Shown here: one piece after another, positions 1-8,337 of the stretch | Layout of the letters: each line of letters opens with the position of its first letter | Numbering within the stretch: the first letter of the stretch is position 1 | Source: Oligoflexia bacterium | GTDB taxonomy: Bacteria > Bdellovibrionota > Bdellovibrionia > JABDDW01 | Length of the DNA stretch: 55,395 nucleotides | Direction: 5' to 3' | Assembly (NCBI GenBank): GCA_020847095.1 | Contig: JADLCR010000064.1 | Location: forward strand, 1-55,395 | Notes under the pieces: model-generated | Database searches by the model: none | Told to the model about the DNA's origin: nothing | What the model saw: the letters and a program-made list of their open reading frames with translations, nothing else | Translations under genes and position numbers: made by a program

Positions 1-912
1 ACCCCCCACAGACATGCGCAGTTGATTAAGATTGTCTGAGGTCTCTATCCGCGCGCGCTCTTGGTTGGTGTTGCCGTAAAATTCAAGCCGCGCCGTATTC
101 GCGCCGGCATTAGTGGTGTTGGTAATTCTCAATGCTGACGAAGCGGCCCGAGAGATTTCAATATCTGCTGCAGGAACCGCTCCAGTGCCCACACCGAAGT
201 TACCGGACATGGTGAGATTTCCTGCGGTTATCGATTGATTTCCCGCTGGAGTGAATCGCACATAGCGATCATCGTGAATATGTAACGTCGAGGCGTTTGT
301 AACCCCTCCGCGACCAACTAGGGTTTCGACGTTGGCTTGAGTGACTTGATTGCCACCACCGGTGGTGACTTGAATAAAATCCCCAGCGGCCTTGCCTTGG
401 AGTGATTCGGCGACAATGGCCGTTGGCACACTGGTGATCATTTGAGTTGGAGATAACACCTGGGCCGTCAAGGTGCCCAGGTTGGTTGTCACTGTGACGC
501 GCATCATGCGCACATTTCCGGCCGATGGGGTGTAAGTTCCGCCGACACAGCTTCCAGCGGTCACATCCGAAGCCGTCATGGCGACTGGATCGTTTGAAAA
601 AACTCGCGCCATCGTGTGACCTTGGTCAACGCCTACATTTCGTGCTGGATTTCCAACTGGTGTTCCTACTGTTGCTGAGAAAATTCCGGAGTTAAGGGCA
701 ACTCCTGCTTGGGTTTCGGAATAAATAATACAAGTACTAGTAGGATCCATGATGTCAAAAACAAACGTGGCCGAAGCATCAGCAATCGGTGCGCCACCGC
801 TTGTTAATCGACCTTGATAAGTGAAAGACTGGGGCATCTCTTCAGCAGAGAAAGCTGAGAGCGGCGCAATCGCGCAAAGAAATGTCATGATCCCACAAAC
901 GTACAGCTTCAT
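1..912 (-). CDS. Secreted tail-fibre/adhesin-like surface protein (partial, C-terminus off the left edge)
   Basis: An open frame reads without a stop from an ATG at 912 to the window edge (304 codons), so only the N-terminal part is visible. It begins with a signal peptide of about 22 residues (basic start, hydrophobic core, cleavage near SAFSA/EE), followed by a YQGRL motif. The body is rich in Thr, Ser, Asn, Ala and Gly. It contains a HIHDDRYVRF stretch and then NLTMSGNFGVGTG, wording typical of repetitive phage-tail-fibre-like or cell-wall-anchor-like proteins that often end in a chaperone domain. A GGGGTG ribosome site lies about 9 nt before the ATG. A sigma-28-like promoter lies upstream (940-967). 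The role is probably a large exported surface or adhesive protein. The missing C-terminus prevents family assignment. Confidence 0.75.
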   Translation of the reverse strand, partial: MKLYVCGIMTFLCAIAPLSAFSAEEMPQSFTYQGRLTSGGAPIADASATFVFDIMDPTSTCIIYSETQAGVALNSGIFSATVGTPVGNPARNVGVDQGHTMARVFSNDPVAMTASDVTAGSCVGGTYTPSAGNVRMMRVTVTTNLGTLTAQVLSPTQMITSVPTAIVAESLQGKAAGDFIQVTTGGGNQVTQANVETLVGRGGVTNASTLHIHDDRYVRFTPAGNQSITAGNLTMSGNFGVGTGAVPAADIEISRAASSALRITNTTNAGANTARLEFYGNTNQERARIETSDNLNQLRMSVGG

Positions 913-939
913 TTTAAAGTTCACCCCAAGTTGCTATAT

Positions 940-967
940 AGATCGGTAAAACCTGGGACAAACTTTA
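940..967 (-). promoter_or_regulatory. Candidate sigma-28 (FliA)-like promoter of the left-edge surface protein gene
   Basis: On the minus strand TAAAGTTT (967-960) is followed after 12 nt by ACCGATCT (947-940). The E. coli FliA consensus is TAAAGTTT-N11-GCCGATAA. The -35 element matches exactly, the CCGAT core of the -10 is present, and the spacer is one base longer. A similar arrangement with the same spacer occurs before the vWA gene at 51398. The predicted transcript would have a short leader before the ATG at 912. Confidence 0.45.
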
Positions 968-987
968 GACCAGAACTAGTCTATAAC

Positions 988-1189
988 ATGTTGAAACTGC
1001 TAAAGGATTTAACCTTAGGCCAGAAATTTACTTATGGCGTCATTACCGATCGCTCAGCTTCTCGAAGTCTAATGGATTTGAATTGAAAATGATCCTATTC
1101 GCGCCCAGATTAGTACCTTTTTGAATCAAATCATCAGTCGAACGAAAAATAGCGGAATTCAAACGATTTCTCTTACCGACAAAAACTAG
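988..1189 (+). pseudogene. Possible broken small gene (single-base frameshift)
   Basis: The 322-base gap between the divergent genes at 912 and 1235 holds two abutting open stretches. Frame one runs from ATG 988 (MLKLLKDLTLGQKFTYGV...SLMDLN) to a TGA at 1084. Frame two continues with protein-like sequence (IENDPIRAQISTFLNQ...LTDKN) to a TAG at 1187. Dropping one A near 1081 would join them into one protein of about 66 residues. The frame is also open upstream of 988 without a clear start. No ribosome site or family was recognised. It may be a gene remnant, a sequencing error, or chance. Confidence 0.3.
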
Positions 1190-1234
1190 ATCAAGAGCGG
1201 GTCGATCCCGTTTAGCCAAACTCCGATAGGGTGG

Positions 1235-3172
1235 ATGGCGAGGTATCCGTACATGAAAAATACTATTGAAATGCTACACCCTCAGGTTGTTGATTGTGCG
1301 TTAAGCTCAAACGGCGAATCGATCATCCTAAAGAGCCTCAAGTCCGATAAACATCTTCAATTTCCGTCTGATGCTGAAGACTATATTAAAAAATTCATCG
1401 CAGGTCTTAGCCTTCAAGAAATCATTCATGAAGGGCGTAAAGCCGGTGAAAATATTGACTTTAAACAACTTAAAGAATGTCTCGCGACCCTTTATTGGGG
1501 ACGCTTCCTGAAAAACAGCAAAGAGTTTAGTAAGCATATTGAATTTCCTGAGTGGGTGCCTGTAGAGCGCCCAAGCCTGAAAGCCCCATGGCTCAGCATT
1601 GAAGTCGACGATCAGCCGCCTTTGCTTCGCATTTTTTATTACTTGTTACCCATTGGATTGTTTCTCCTCGTCTCCAATTTTTTACTTCAACTGTCTCCAG
1701 GACAAACCGACTGGACTGCTGCCCTCGCCGTCTTGCTTATTCCCCAGTCAGCTCTCATACTAAAAGGAATTTTCTCTGCGGTCATAAGCGCGGTGTTTCA
1801 TCAATCTCCTCAGTCATTGGCGGTTCATGTTTCCGCTTTTGGTATATATCCAGAGGAATCATCTTCTCACCCAGTAAAAATTGGTCTTTTCGAAGCGCTC
1901 GTGCGAACCACTTGTTATGCTTTTCTTTTTGGATCTGCATTTTACTTCTGCGTTCAATCCGAAAATCCACTTATTTACTCTTTTGGACCACTGGCCATTC
2001 TCTTGGTACTCAGCCAAAGTTTTGTTCCGGGCAAACACGGAGAATTTGGCGATCTTGTTAGACTCTTAAGCGAGCCCGATTTGCGTCCTGTTCAAAGGTG
2101 GGGTTCAATTGCTCTTTATATTGGCTGGACAATGGTCTCCGTTATCGTGAGCTTGATTTTTATCGCCTCGGTTTCAAAGCTCTTATATTTCCACGCTAGA
2201 GATTGGGCTTTCACGAATTTAGATTGGGATTACATTTTAACCGTGGTTGCTGTGATGGGTTTGTATCCCGTCACCAAGGATCTTTGGGACGGAATGAAGT
2301 TTATGCATTATCACTTAGGCGAGCTGGTCAATGCCGGAAGCAAACGTGATCAAATGACTGTTCCAAAAACACGAGATGATCTTATTGGTCTGCTTAAAAA
2401 AATTCCGCCATTTGAGTTTTTATCTCCTGAAGTACTGAGAAGTGTTTCGAAACATGCTAAACTCAAAAAATTTCCGGCGGGCGCCAGAGTTTTCAAACAG
2501 GGTGACTCCTCAACTGAGCTTTATGTTCTGATTCAGGGAGAGGTTCGAGTCGTGAGGCGCGATGCACAAGGGCAAAAAGTTCCTATTGTCAGCCTTAAGC
2601 AAGGTTCCGTGTTTGGAGAAGGCGGATTTTTCTTAAGGCATGCACGTACCGCCGATTGCGTTTGCACCAAAACTTCCATTGTCATCCAAATCGGACACAC
2701 TCCAGATGCAGCGGGCTCCCAACCTCACCAGTTTGAGCACGCAGAAGACTTTCAACAAAGAATTTGGGCATTGCAGGCGATGATTTCTTCGGACATGTTT
2801 AAAAACGTCCCGCACGAAGCCATCATGTCGCTCATCTACCAAGGTGAGCTCAAAAGAGTTCCAGAGCGCTCAGTTGTTTTGAAGGCCGGTGATCAAGCGG
2901 ATGCACTGTATGTTATTATCGAAGGGAGCTGTCGCGTTGAATCTGATGGCAGCTTTGTAAGAAACCTAGAAACCCGATCTATTTTTGGCGAAATTGGAAT
3001 TCTTTGGAATACCCGTCGTACGCATACAGTTACAACCGCCGAACATTGTCTTCTTTTGAAACTCTCTTCGTCGGTGATTTGGGGAATGTTGGAGCACAAC
3101 ATCGACTTCGGTATCGCGCTCCAATCTCTAGGTCAACGTCGGATCCAAGACAGCCTCAGACCCGCGAGCTGA
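1235..3172 (+). CDS. Membrane protein with PqqD-like N-terminus, degenerate M50-like membrane core and two cyclic-nucleotide-binding domains
   Basis: The N-terminal ~110 residues look like a PqqD-type winged-helix domain. Residues ~130-370 hold about six hydrophobic segments. Two cNMP-binding domains follow, at ~395-500 (FGEGGF...HARTA) and ~520-635 (FGEIGI...RRTHT); each keeps the FGE and Arg-Thr features of the phosphate-binding cassette. The membrane part resembles M50 (site-2-protease-like) proteins in layout, including a GEFGDLVRLLSEPDLR stretch placed like the family's DGYyLLsdlleipNLR motif. However, HExxH and the Asp-Gly pair are absent, so it would be catalytically inactive; this similarity is by eye. 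It may transmit a cAMP/cGMP signal to a membrane process. The start could also be ATG 1253, which has GAGG about 9 nt upstream. A class III adenylate cyclase lies at 40575. Confidence 0.75.
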   Translation: MARYPYMKNTIEMLHPQVVDCALSSNGESIILKSLKSDKHLQFPSDAEDYIKKFIAGLSLQEIIHEGRKAGENIDFKQLKECLATLYWGRFLKNSKEFSKHIEFPEWVPVERPSLKAPWLSIEVDDQPPLLRIFYYLLPIGLFLLVSNFLLQLSPGQTDWTAALAVLLIPQSALILKGIFSAVISAVFHQSPQSLAVHVSAFGIYPEESSSHPVKIGLFEALVRTTCYAFLFGSAFYFCVQSENPLIYSFGPLAILLVLSQSFVPGKHGEFGDLVRLLSEPDLRPVQRWGSIALYIGWTMVSVIVSLIFIASVSKLLYFHARDWAFTNLDWDYILTVVAVMGLYPVTKDLWDGMKFMHYHLGELVNAGSKRDQMTVPKTRDDLIGLLKKIPPFEFLSPEVLRSVSKHAKLKKFPAGARVFKQGDSSTELYVLIQGEVRVVRRDAQGQKVPIVSLKQGSVFGEGGFFLRHARTADCVCTKTSIVIQIGHTPDAAGSQPHQFEHAEDFQQRIWALQAMISSDMFKNVPHEAIMSLIYQGELKRVPERSVVLKAGDQADALYVIIEGSCRVESDGSFVRNLETRSIFGEIGILWNTRRTHTVTTAEHCLLLKLSSSVIWGMLEHNIDFGIALQSLGQRRIQDSLRPAS

Positions 3173-3177
3173 TCGAG

Positions 3178-3699
3178 TTAACGAGCCGGACCTAGATCAG
3201 CCTTAGGTGTCGTCGCCTCCGGCTTCACAGGGCTTTCAAAATCTGAAACTTTCACGGAGCCAAAAGCCCTGTCACTGGGCAATACTTTTATTTTTTCAAT
3301 TTGACCGGACTTGGTATTGACCTTCAGAAAGTAGGCAACTGAAGTTGGCCGCGGCACCTGGGTCACCCTTATGAATTCAAGACAAGCCTCAGCATTTTCA
3401 AAAAGGAGTTCTTTTGTTCCACTTTTAGTTCCCAAGTAAAGTGTAGAAATGTTGCAATAGACGAGTGAGCCAATCTTGAGGTTTTTATGGTCCATTGTGG
3501 CTAGAAAGCGTTCTCCAGAATCTTCTTCCAGATCAAATTTTGACCAATCTCCGGTGCTTCCATCTGACGGTTCAAGCCGCACTACGTAGTGAGATTCGAA
3601 AGCACTAAAATCAATGGCCTGTATGGCCATTGAGTTCGAACCAATAAGTACAGTCACCATAAAAGAAAATAAGCTGATTTTCCTGACCACATAATTCAT
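3178..3699 (-). CDS. Secreted protein of unknown function
   Basis: A 173-residue protein with an N-terminal signal peptide (MNYVVRKISLF, then a hydrophobic core, likely cleavage after SMAIQA or nearby). The start at 3699 is chosen because an excellent AAGGAG lies 9 nt upstream; the frame is open further upstream but without support. The mature part has two cysteines (YCN and ACLE) that could form a disulphide, and a charged, Pro-rich tail. No family was recognised. The gene is convergent with the cNMP-domain gene, whose stop is only 5 bp away. Confidence 0.7.
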   Translation of the reverse strand: MNYVVRKISLFSFMVTVLIGSNSMAIQAIDFSAFESHYVVRLEPSDGSTGDWSKFDLEEDSGERFLATMDHKNLKIGSLVYCNISTLYLGTKSGTKELLFENAEACLEFIRVTQVPRPTSVAYFLKVNTKSGQIEKIKVLPSDRAFGSVKVSDFESPVKPEATTPKADLGPAR

Positions 3700-3957
3700 A
3701 TATTTGATCTCCTTCGTTATGGGAGAATCATTTTGCGATTTTTGTACCGTCCGGGGACAATATCTATTGCCGCCCAAGTTCAATAAAAAAGCAGTTGCGC
3801 AGTCTCTAAACAGCTCATATTCAAATTTGACATCAAGTTAAAATCTGTGCAGCAAACGATCTTTAAGTGTTCACTAAAGACAAAGGATTCAATACCTTAG
3901 AAGAATGCCTATTTGGCCTACACGTTGCTGACGTAATTGGGTAACGGAGGTCAAGAC

Positions 3958-4530
3958 ATGAAATATTTAAATCAATACTTACCCCTGCTCGCTTGCGCCC
4001 TTTTTATCGGGGCCTGCGCTGAGCAACCAAGTCTCGTTATCAATGGCCCGCCAGCCAATAATCCCGCTTTCGTATTAGCAAGTCGTGGCGACGCTCGATC
4101 TACGGCTCAATACCCGGATTCATCGAGCATTGGTGGTCCTCGATTTGAAAATGGTGTTGTAGTCACTGCGGTCAATCCACCGACTTCTAACTCTAACCCC
4201 GGAAACCCCACGGGCGCTCCAGTGCCCCGTAATAATCGTTGCGACAATCCAGACGCTTTTAATAGCTGTGAATCGTGTTTGGCCTATATCAATAATGGCC
4301 CCAATCGAGGTCTTTCAACCGAGAACGTTCGCGAAATCTGTATAGATAAGCGACGGGCCAATAACGGTAATAACTGCTGGAACAATATTCCTGCCGACCG
4401 GTACAACTGGCGCCATCCCGGATATGAAGACGGCGTTTACGCTCAACCTTCACGAGATGAATACCCCAATCACTTTCATCCCAAGTACCATTGCCTGTGG
4501 AGAAGAGGTTGGCTTGGAGACGGCGCATAA
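3958..4530 (+). CDS. Lipoprotein with Asn/Pro-rich linker and Cys-rich C-terminal domain
   Basis: The start at 3958 is preceded by GGAGG with a 7-nt spacer. The signal peptide ends in a good lipobox, LFIGAC, so the protein should be lipidated. After the Cys comes a ~80-residue low-complexity linker (Pro, Asn, Ser, Gly), then a compact C-terminal domain with at least six Cys (RCDN, SCESC, ICID, NCW, HCLW) and many Asn, Trp, His and Tyr residues. The last ~70 residues (NNCWNNIPADRYNWRHPGYEDG...) resemble no family I know. It is probably exposed in the periplasm or on the surface. The two genes flanking it on the plus strand are not obviously related. Confidence 0.7.
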   Translation: MKYLNQYLPLLACALFIGACAEQPSLVINGPPANNPAFVLASRGDARSTAQYPDSSSIGGPRFENGVVVTAVNPPTSNSNPGNPTGAPVPRNNRCDNPDAFNSCESCLAYINNGPNRGLSTENVREICIDKRRANNGNNCWNNIPADRYNWRHPGYEDGVYAQPSRDEYPNHFHPKYHCLWRRGWLGDGA

Positions 4531-4564
4531 TAGCGTCATTCCAACTAGGCAAGACAGAAATGTC

Positions 4565-4594
4565 TTGCCTGACCTCCACCTTCAATTTCATAAT
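4565..4594 (+). promoter_or_regulatory. Candidate sigma-70-type promoter giving a leaderless mRNA for the Mpo1-like gene
   Basis: TTGCCT (4565-4570), 18-nt spacer, CATAAT (4589-4594), then 7 nt to the ATG at 4602. The gene has no Shine-Dalgarno sequence. The predicted transcription start falls at the start codon. Confidence 0.45.
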
Positions 4595-4601
4595 TTCAAC
4601 T

Positions 4602-4964
4602 ATGAACACACAAACGCGTATTCAAACCTATAAAGAGTTTTGGCCCTTCTATGTTGGCGAACATTCTAAACCAACAAACCGCCTTTTGCATTTTATAGGA
4701 ACGAGCATCGGCTTTGTCTGCTTGATCAATTTCGTCCTAACTTTAAATCCCAAATGGATAGGCATTGGACTCATCGCCGGTTATGCCTTTGCGTGGATTG
4801 GACATTTCGTGATCGAAAAGAATCGTCCAGCCACTTTCAAGTATCCCTTTTGGTCTTTCATTTCAGATTGGCGCATGTGGTTTTTAATGCTCACAGGGCG
4901 CATGAATTCTGAAATCCAAAAAGGTTCAAAAGGCATGCAATTTTCTGGCTCGAACAATCGGTGA
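4602..4964 (+). CDS. Mpo1-like (DUF962) membrane protein
   Basis: A 120-residue protein with the DUF962 pattern: an N-terminal FWPFYVGEHSKPTNRLLHFIGT block, two to three hydrophobic segments (~30-72), WIGHFVIEKNRPATF, then YPFWSFISDWRMW. Yeast Mpo1, the studied member, is an iron-dependent dioxygenase acting in alpha-oxidation of 2-hydroxy fatty acids; the conserved His residues (EHS, LHF, GHF) are the likely iron ligands and are all present. The bacterial role is not established and might concern hydroxy fatty acids or membrane lipids. The start at 4602 fits the family N-terminus. There is no ribosome site, but a promoter is placed for a leaderless message. Confidence 0.85.
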   Translation: MNTQTRIQTYKEFWPFYVGEHSKPTNRLLHFIGTSIGFVCLINFVLTLNPKWIGIGLIAGYAFAWIGHFVIEKNRPATFKYPFWSFISDWRMWFLMLTGRMNSEIQKGSKGMQFSGSNNR

Positions 4965-5025
4965 ATTTGGCCGCTTACTCACCAGAATTGAAATTCACCC
5001 AGGCGCGAGAATAGGAAAAGAAACC

Positions 5026-6378
5026 TTATTGAAACAGCTTTTGGGCGCGATCCGGTGTCACGCTCATGTGATGGGGATTTGGATAACGCGTTTTGGATAG
5101 ATTTGACGATTTAGGACTTCCCATTACGGCTTGATCAAAATGAGATTTCAAAGGCAGTCCTGAGATCGTTTCTAGATCAGAACGAAAACTTTCAGTTGTT
5201 ATTGTGTTGAACAACCGAAACTTCAGTAATTCTCTAAGAGCGCCGTCCATTCCACCGAACGGTTTAAATAAATGATCTAAATATCGAATAAAGCGGGCTC
5301 CGCTTGTGTAAGCCTTTCTGTCGGTCTGACGAAAATACGGCGAGTGACTTGCCATTCCCGTCCCGACCACGCCGATTGAGTCAGCAGAGTTAGACCCGTG
5401 ATCGGCCCAAGTTGTTATGGCCTCATCAATCCATCCCGAATTTCCGTTTGCGGGCATTATGCCTCGTGCAAAGTAGCTATGGATCAACTCGTGATTGAGT
5501 GAATTAAAATCAGTAACAGTGGCTCCAGCGTACTCCATTCCACCACTCACATCTTCTTGAGCGTAAATGATCACTTGATCATGTTTCCAAGTTCCAAAGC
5601 GCCTTTCCAGATCTTGGAGACTGACGTGAGCCTGGGTTTCAAACTTGCCTACGATTCCAGCAGCACTGCTATAAACAAGAACCGGCACAGTGCGACCATC
5701 TTTAGTTTTAAATTGTGATTTAAGCTCGGTAAATCGCCCTTCAACATACATGTGCAAGTAAAATGAACTTGAAGTGAAATATTCGGGAAATCTGATCTGT
5801 AAGGTGTCTTGAGATAACCAGGTTACCGTACCGTTAGTGACAATTCTTTGATTCAACTTGTGGGAGTCTCGAACAAACTTAAAGACTAAAGTTCGAGGTG
5901 CTTGATCGAACTCAAAGTTAGCCGGCAAGTACCTTTCAAGAAATCCCCGATCGGTCAGATCATTCATCGTCCATAACCAGTTGATGCCACTGCTACCCAT
6001 AGCCGCACCTTTGATTTCACCCTTTATGATCATCTGGTGACGACCCGGAGCCACTGACTGCATGGCAATGCGCAATTTGGTCTCGTCGGTAGGATCTTTG
6101 ATCAAGGCTTGTGTGGTCGGCACGCCATCCATAATGACTTCGGTGGGATCCTTCTCAACGTCGAAAATAGGAAACCCGTGCTCTAATGCCTCGAAGTCAA
6201 TGGTTGATTGGTAAAAAAGCTTGGACTGTTTGTGATCAACTTGAATTTCATCTTGAACGTTAACAATGTCTACAAAGATTGCGTTTCCCGACCCCATTGA
6301 AAACGATGGGGGTTGTCCATGCCCAAAAGCGATCGATTGAACAAACAAACACGCAGCGGCTCCAAGCCAGCTTTTCAT
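5026..6378 (-). CDS. Secreted M1-like zinc metallopeptidase (gluzincin)
   Basis: A 450-residue protein with a signal peptide (MKSWLGAAACLFVQSIAFG). It carries GGMEYAG (~279-285), the counterpart of the M1 GAMEN exopeptidase motif, followed by HELIH (296-300) and, exactly 18 residues later, E319 in WIDEA. This HExxH-x18-E zinc site is complete, so the enzyme should be active. The N-terminal ~230 residues would form the beta-rich domain typical of M1/M61 enzymes. It should act in the periplasm or outside the cell on peptides or proteins. A CAAGGAG ribosome site precedes the ATG. It is the last gene of a minus-strand operon, 17 bp after the MFS transporter gene, suggesting linked peptide breakdown and uptake. 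Subfamily (M1 or M61) is uncertain. Confidence 0.85.
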   Translation of the reverse strand: MKSWLGAAACLFVQSIAFGHGQPPSFSMGSGNAIFVDIVNVQDEIQVDHKQSKLFYQSTIDFEALEHGFPIFDVEKDPTEVIMDGVPTTQALIKDPTDETKLRIAMQSVAPGRHQMIIKGEIKGAAMGSSGINWLWTMNDLTDRGFLERYLPANFEFDQAPRTLVFKFVRDSHKLNQRIVTNGTVTWLSQDTLQIRFPEYFTSSSFYLHMYVEGRFTELKSQFKTKDGRTVPVLVYSSAAGIVGKFETQAHVSLQDLERRFGTWKHDQVIIYAQEDVSGGMEYAGATVTDFNSLNHELIHSYFARGIMPANGNSGWIDEAITTWADHGSNSADSIGVVGTGMASHSPYFRQTDRKAYTSGARFIRYLDHLFKPFGGMDGALRELLKFRLFNTITTESFRSDLETISGLPLKSHFDQAVMGSPKSSNLSKTRYPNPHHMSVTPDRAQKLFQ

Positions 6379-6395
6379 TTCTTTCTCCTTGAAAC

Positions 6396-7613
6396 TTATA
6401 ACTCCTCAACAAAATCCAAGTTCGACCCAAAGGATTCTTTCAAATGCCCCAGGGCCCATAACGCCAAAGCGATACAAATTAAGCCTACCGCTAATGCGCC
6501 GTAAATCAATCCGAATTGATGCTTAAATGCTTCAAATGCCCAAGTGATGGGCACGACCGCGCCCCGCACAAAGTTGGGAACGGTTGTCGTAACCGTAGCC
6601 CGCAGGTTCGTACCGAATTGCTCGGCCGCATTTGTTACAAACACCGCCCAATAACCCACGGCAAAACCCAGTGGCAAGCACATCCAATAAAGATGAGAGG
6701 GCTTTGACCAGCCGCCAAATAGGTAAAGAACGATACAAATCAAAGTCAGCCAAATAAAAATTCCAAGAATTTTGCGACGGCTCTTCACAACCTGACTAAA
6801 AAGACCGCTCGAAAGATCGCCCAGCACAAGTCCGATATACGTAAACATAACAGAGCTACCAGCACTCACAGGATCTTGAATGCCGTAGGCTTTTCCAAAT
6901 TCTGGAGAAAAGGTGACCAATATTCCAATAGAAAACCAGATCGGAAGCCCTACGAGGATGCAGTTCATATAGCGAAAAAAGCGCTCTTTCGAAAAAACTA
7001 ACTGAAGAAGGTCTCCGCGTTTCACATGATGTTTTTTCTTTAATGAATCGAACATTCCCGACTCTTGCACCGCAATTCGAAGCCCCAACAAAGCAAGCCC
7101 TAGGGCACCACCCACGAAGTAGGCTTGTTTCCAAGTGAGATACTCTCCGATGATGGCGGCAAAAACCGCACCCATGACTCCAACAGACGCCACGATTGTT
7201 GTTCCAACGCCACGCTTCTCTTTGGTCATCAATTCTGAAACCAGTGTAATGCCTGCGCCTAACTCTCCGGCTAGTCCCACCCCTGCCAAAAACCGCCAAA
7301 GAGCGTACGCTTCAATACTGGTCACAAGCCCATTGGCAATGTTGGCCACCGAATACATGAAAATGGATCCGAGCAGCACACTCAATCGTCCGCGCTTGTC
7401 CCCAAGAATTCCCCAAAAAACTCCCCCAATCAGCATGCCCGCCATTTGACAATTCAAAAGCATGACACCAGTAGATAAAATTTCAGGTTCCGGAACCGCA
7501 AGATCCTTAAGACTTGAAATGCGAACAATGCTAAAAATGAGTAGGTCGTAAACGTCGACGAAGTAGCCGAGCGCTGCAACAACAACCGCCCCTTTAACGC
7601 CTTTTTGGCTCAT
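6396..7613 (-). CDS. MFS transporter
   Basis: A 405-residue protein with about 12 hydrophobic segments. The cytoplasmic loop between segments 2 and 3 carries GDKRGR, the MFS motif A, and a second conserved block (RFLAGVGLAGELGAG) lies in segment 4. The arrangement resembles metabolite/proton symporters of the sugar- or organic-acid-transporter type; the substrate cannot be read from the sequence. A GAGGGG ribosome site lies just before the ATG. The gene starts 7 bp after the rsmJ stop and is followed by the M1-type peptidase gene, so import of a peptide or amino-acid product is possible. Confidence 0.85.
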   Translation of the reverse strand: MSQKGVKGAVVVAALGYFVDVYDLLIFSIVRISSLKDLAVPEPEILSTGVMLLNCQMAGMLIGGVFWGILGDKRGRLSVLLGSIFMYSVANIANGLVTSIEAYALWRFLAGVGLAGELGAGITLVSELMTKEKRGVGTTIVASVGVMGAVFAAIIGEYLTWKQAYFVGGALGLALLGLRIAVQESGMFDSLKKKHHVKRGDLLQLVFSKERFFRYMNCILVGLPIWFSIGILVTFSPEFGKAYGIQDPVSAGSSVMFTYIGLVLGDLSSGLFSQVVKSRRKILGIFIWLTLICIVLYLFGGWSKPSHLYWMCLPLGFAVGYWAVFVTNAAEQFGTNLRATVTTTVPNFVRGAVVPITWAFEAFKHQFGLIYGALAVGLICIALALWALGHLKESFGSNLDFVEEL

Positions 7614-7620
7614 GGTCCCC

Positions 7621-8337
7621 TCATGCTTTCAAATAAACATCAAACCTGATCGCTATTCCTTTAAAACTGATGGAAACATCTTTGGCAAGGGGTTCTTGTT
7701 TAATATGCCGCTTGACTACAATGCGATGAAACCTTGTGCGGGCCAATTTCAAAACTTCCGAAAAATCTGTCTGAGGGTCGTCGGCTACGAGCCGTTCAAG
7801 AATCTGGATGTCTTTCTTGGGAAGGCTTTTACGGTTAGGAGGTTTGAACATAGGGTCGAGGTAGAGACGTTCCCCGATAGGCATGTCAGTCACAATTTGA
7901 TGAATATCAGCACAGGTCACGGCGACAAATTGGTTTTCTGTGGGCAAATGCCGTTGAACATACTCAAGCATCAATGCCAGCGCTGGATTTTGCTCTATAG
8001 CCGAAACGCGATAACCTTTATGCGATAACACAAACGCATCTCGTCCAAGACCTGCGGTTCCGTCAATGACCTCTCCGGGTGTACCCATGGCCCGAAGCAA
8101 GAGATCAAAATCATTTTGCTTAAGACGATAGCCCAAACGCCCCTCATTGGGAGAAATCGAAAGCCCCGAGAGCTCTGGATGCTTTTTGTCGACAAGTTCT
8201 ATTCCGGATTCAGTCAGCGTCAGAACAAAATCAGCATTTAGGTGACCTGATTGATCAAAAGGAATCCCAAATTTTAATCCTAAGTTTTGAGCCTGGTCGC
8301 GAAGCTCAGTGGACTGACAATGAATGGCCAGCTTCAC
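7621..8337 (-). CDS. rsmJ: 16S rRNA (guanine-1516-N2)-methyltransferase RsmJ
   Basis: A 238-residue class I SAM methyltransferase. The SAM-binding GxGxG-like loop is DGTAGLGRDAF (~91-101), followed by the acidic AIEQNP. The catalytic-type DPMF motif is followed by basic residues (KPPNRKSLPKKD), and the C-terminal block RIVVKRHIKQEPLA...GIAIRFDVYL is characteristic of RsmJ. The family methylates G1516 of small-subunit rRNA. The start is a GTG at 8337 with GGGAG 7 nt upstream, overlapping the end of the upstream methyltransferase gene by 32 bp, so the two are probably translated together. It is slightly shorter than E. coli RsmJ (250 residues). Confidence 0.88.
   Translation of the reverse strand: MKLAIHCQSTELRDQAQNLGLKFGIPFDQSGHLNADFVLTLTESGIELVDKKHPELSGLSISPNEGRLGYRLKQNDFDLLLRAMGTPGEVIDGTAGLGRDAFVLSHKGYRVSAIEQNPALALMLEYVQRHLPTENQFVAVTCADIHQIVTDMPIGERLYLDPMFKPPNRKSLPKKDIQILERLVADDPQTDFSEVLKLARTRFHRIVVKRHIKQEPLAKDVSISFKGIAIRFDVYLKA

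Noticed and set aside
4961-4998. Inverted repeat GTGAATTT / AAATTCAC after the Mpo1-like gene
   Set aside because: Weak AT-rich 8-bp stem with a 22-nt loop and no T-run on either strand; not convincing as a terminator.
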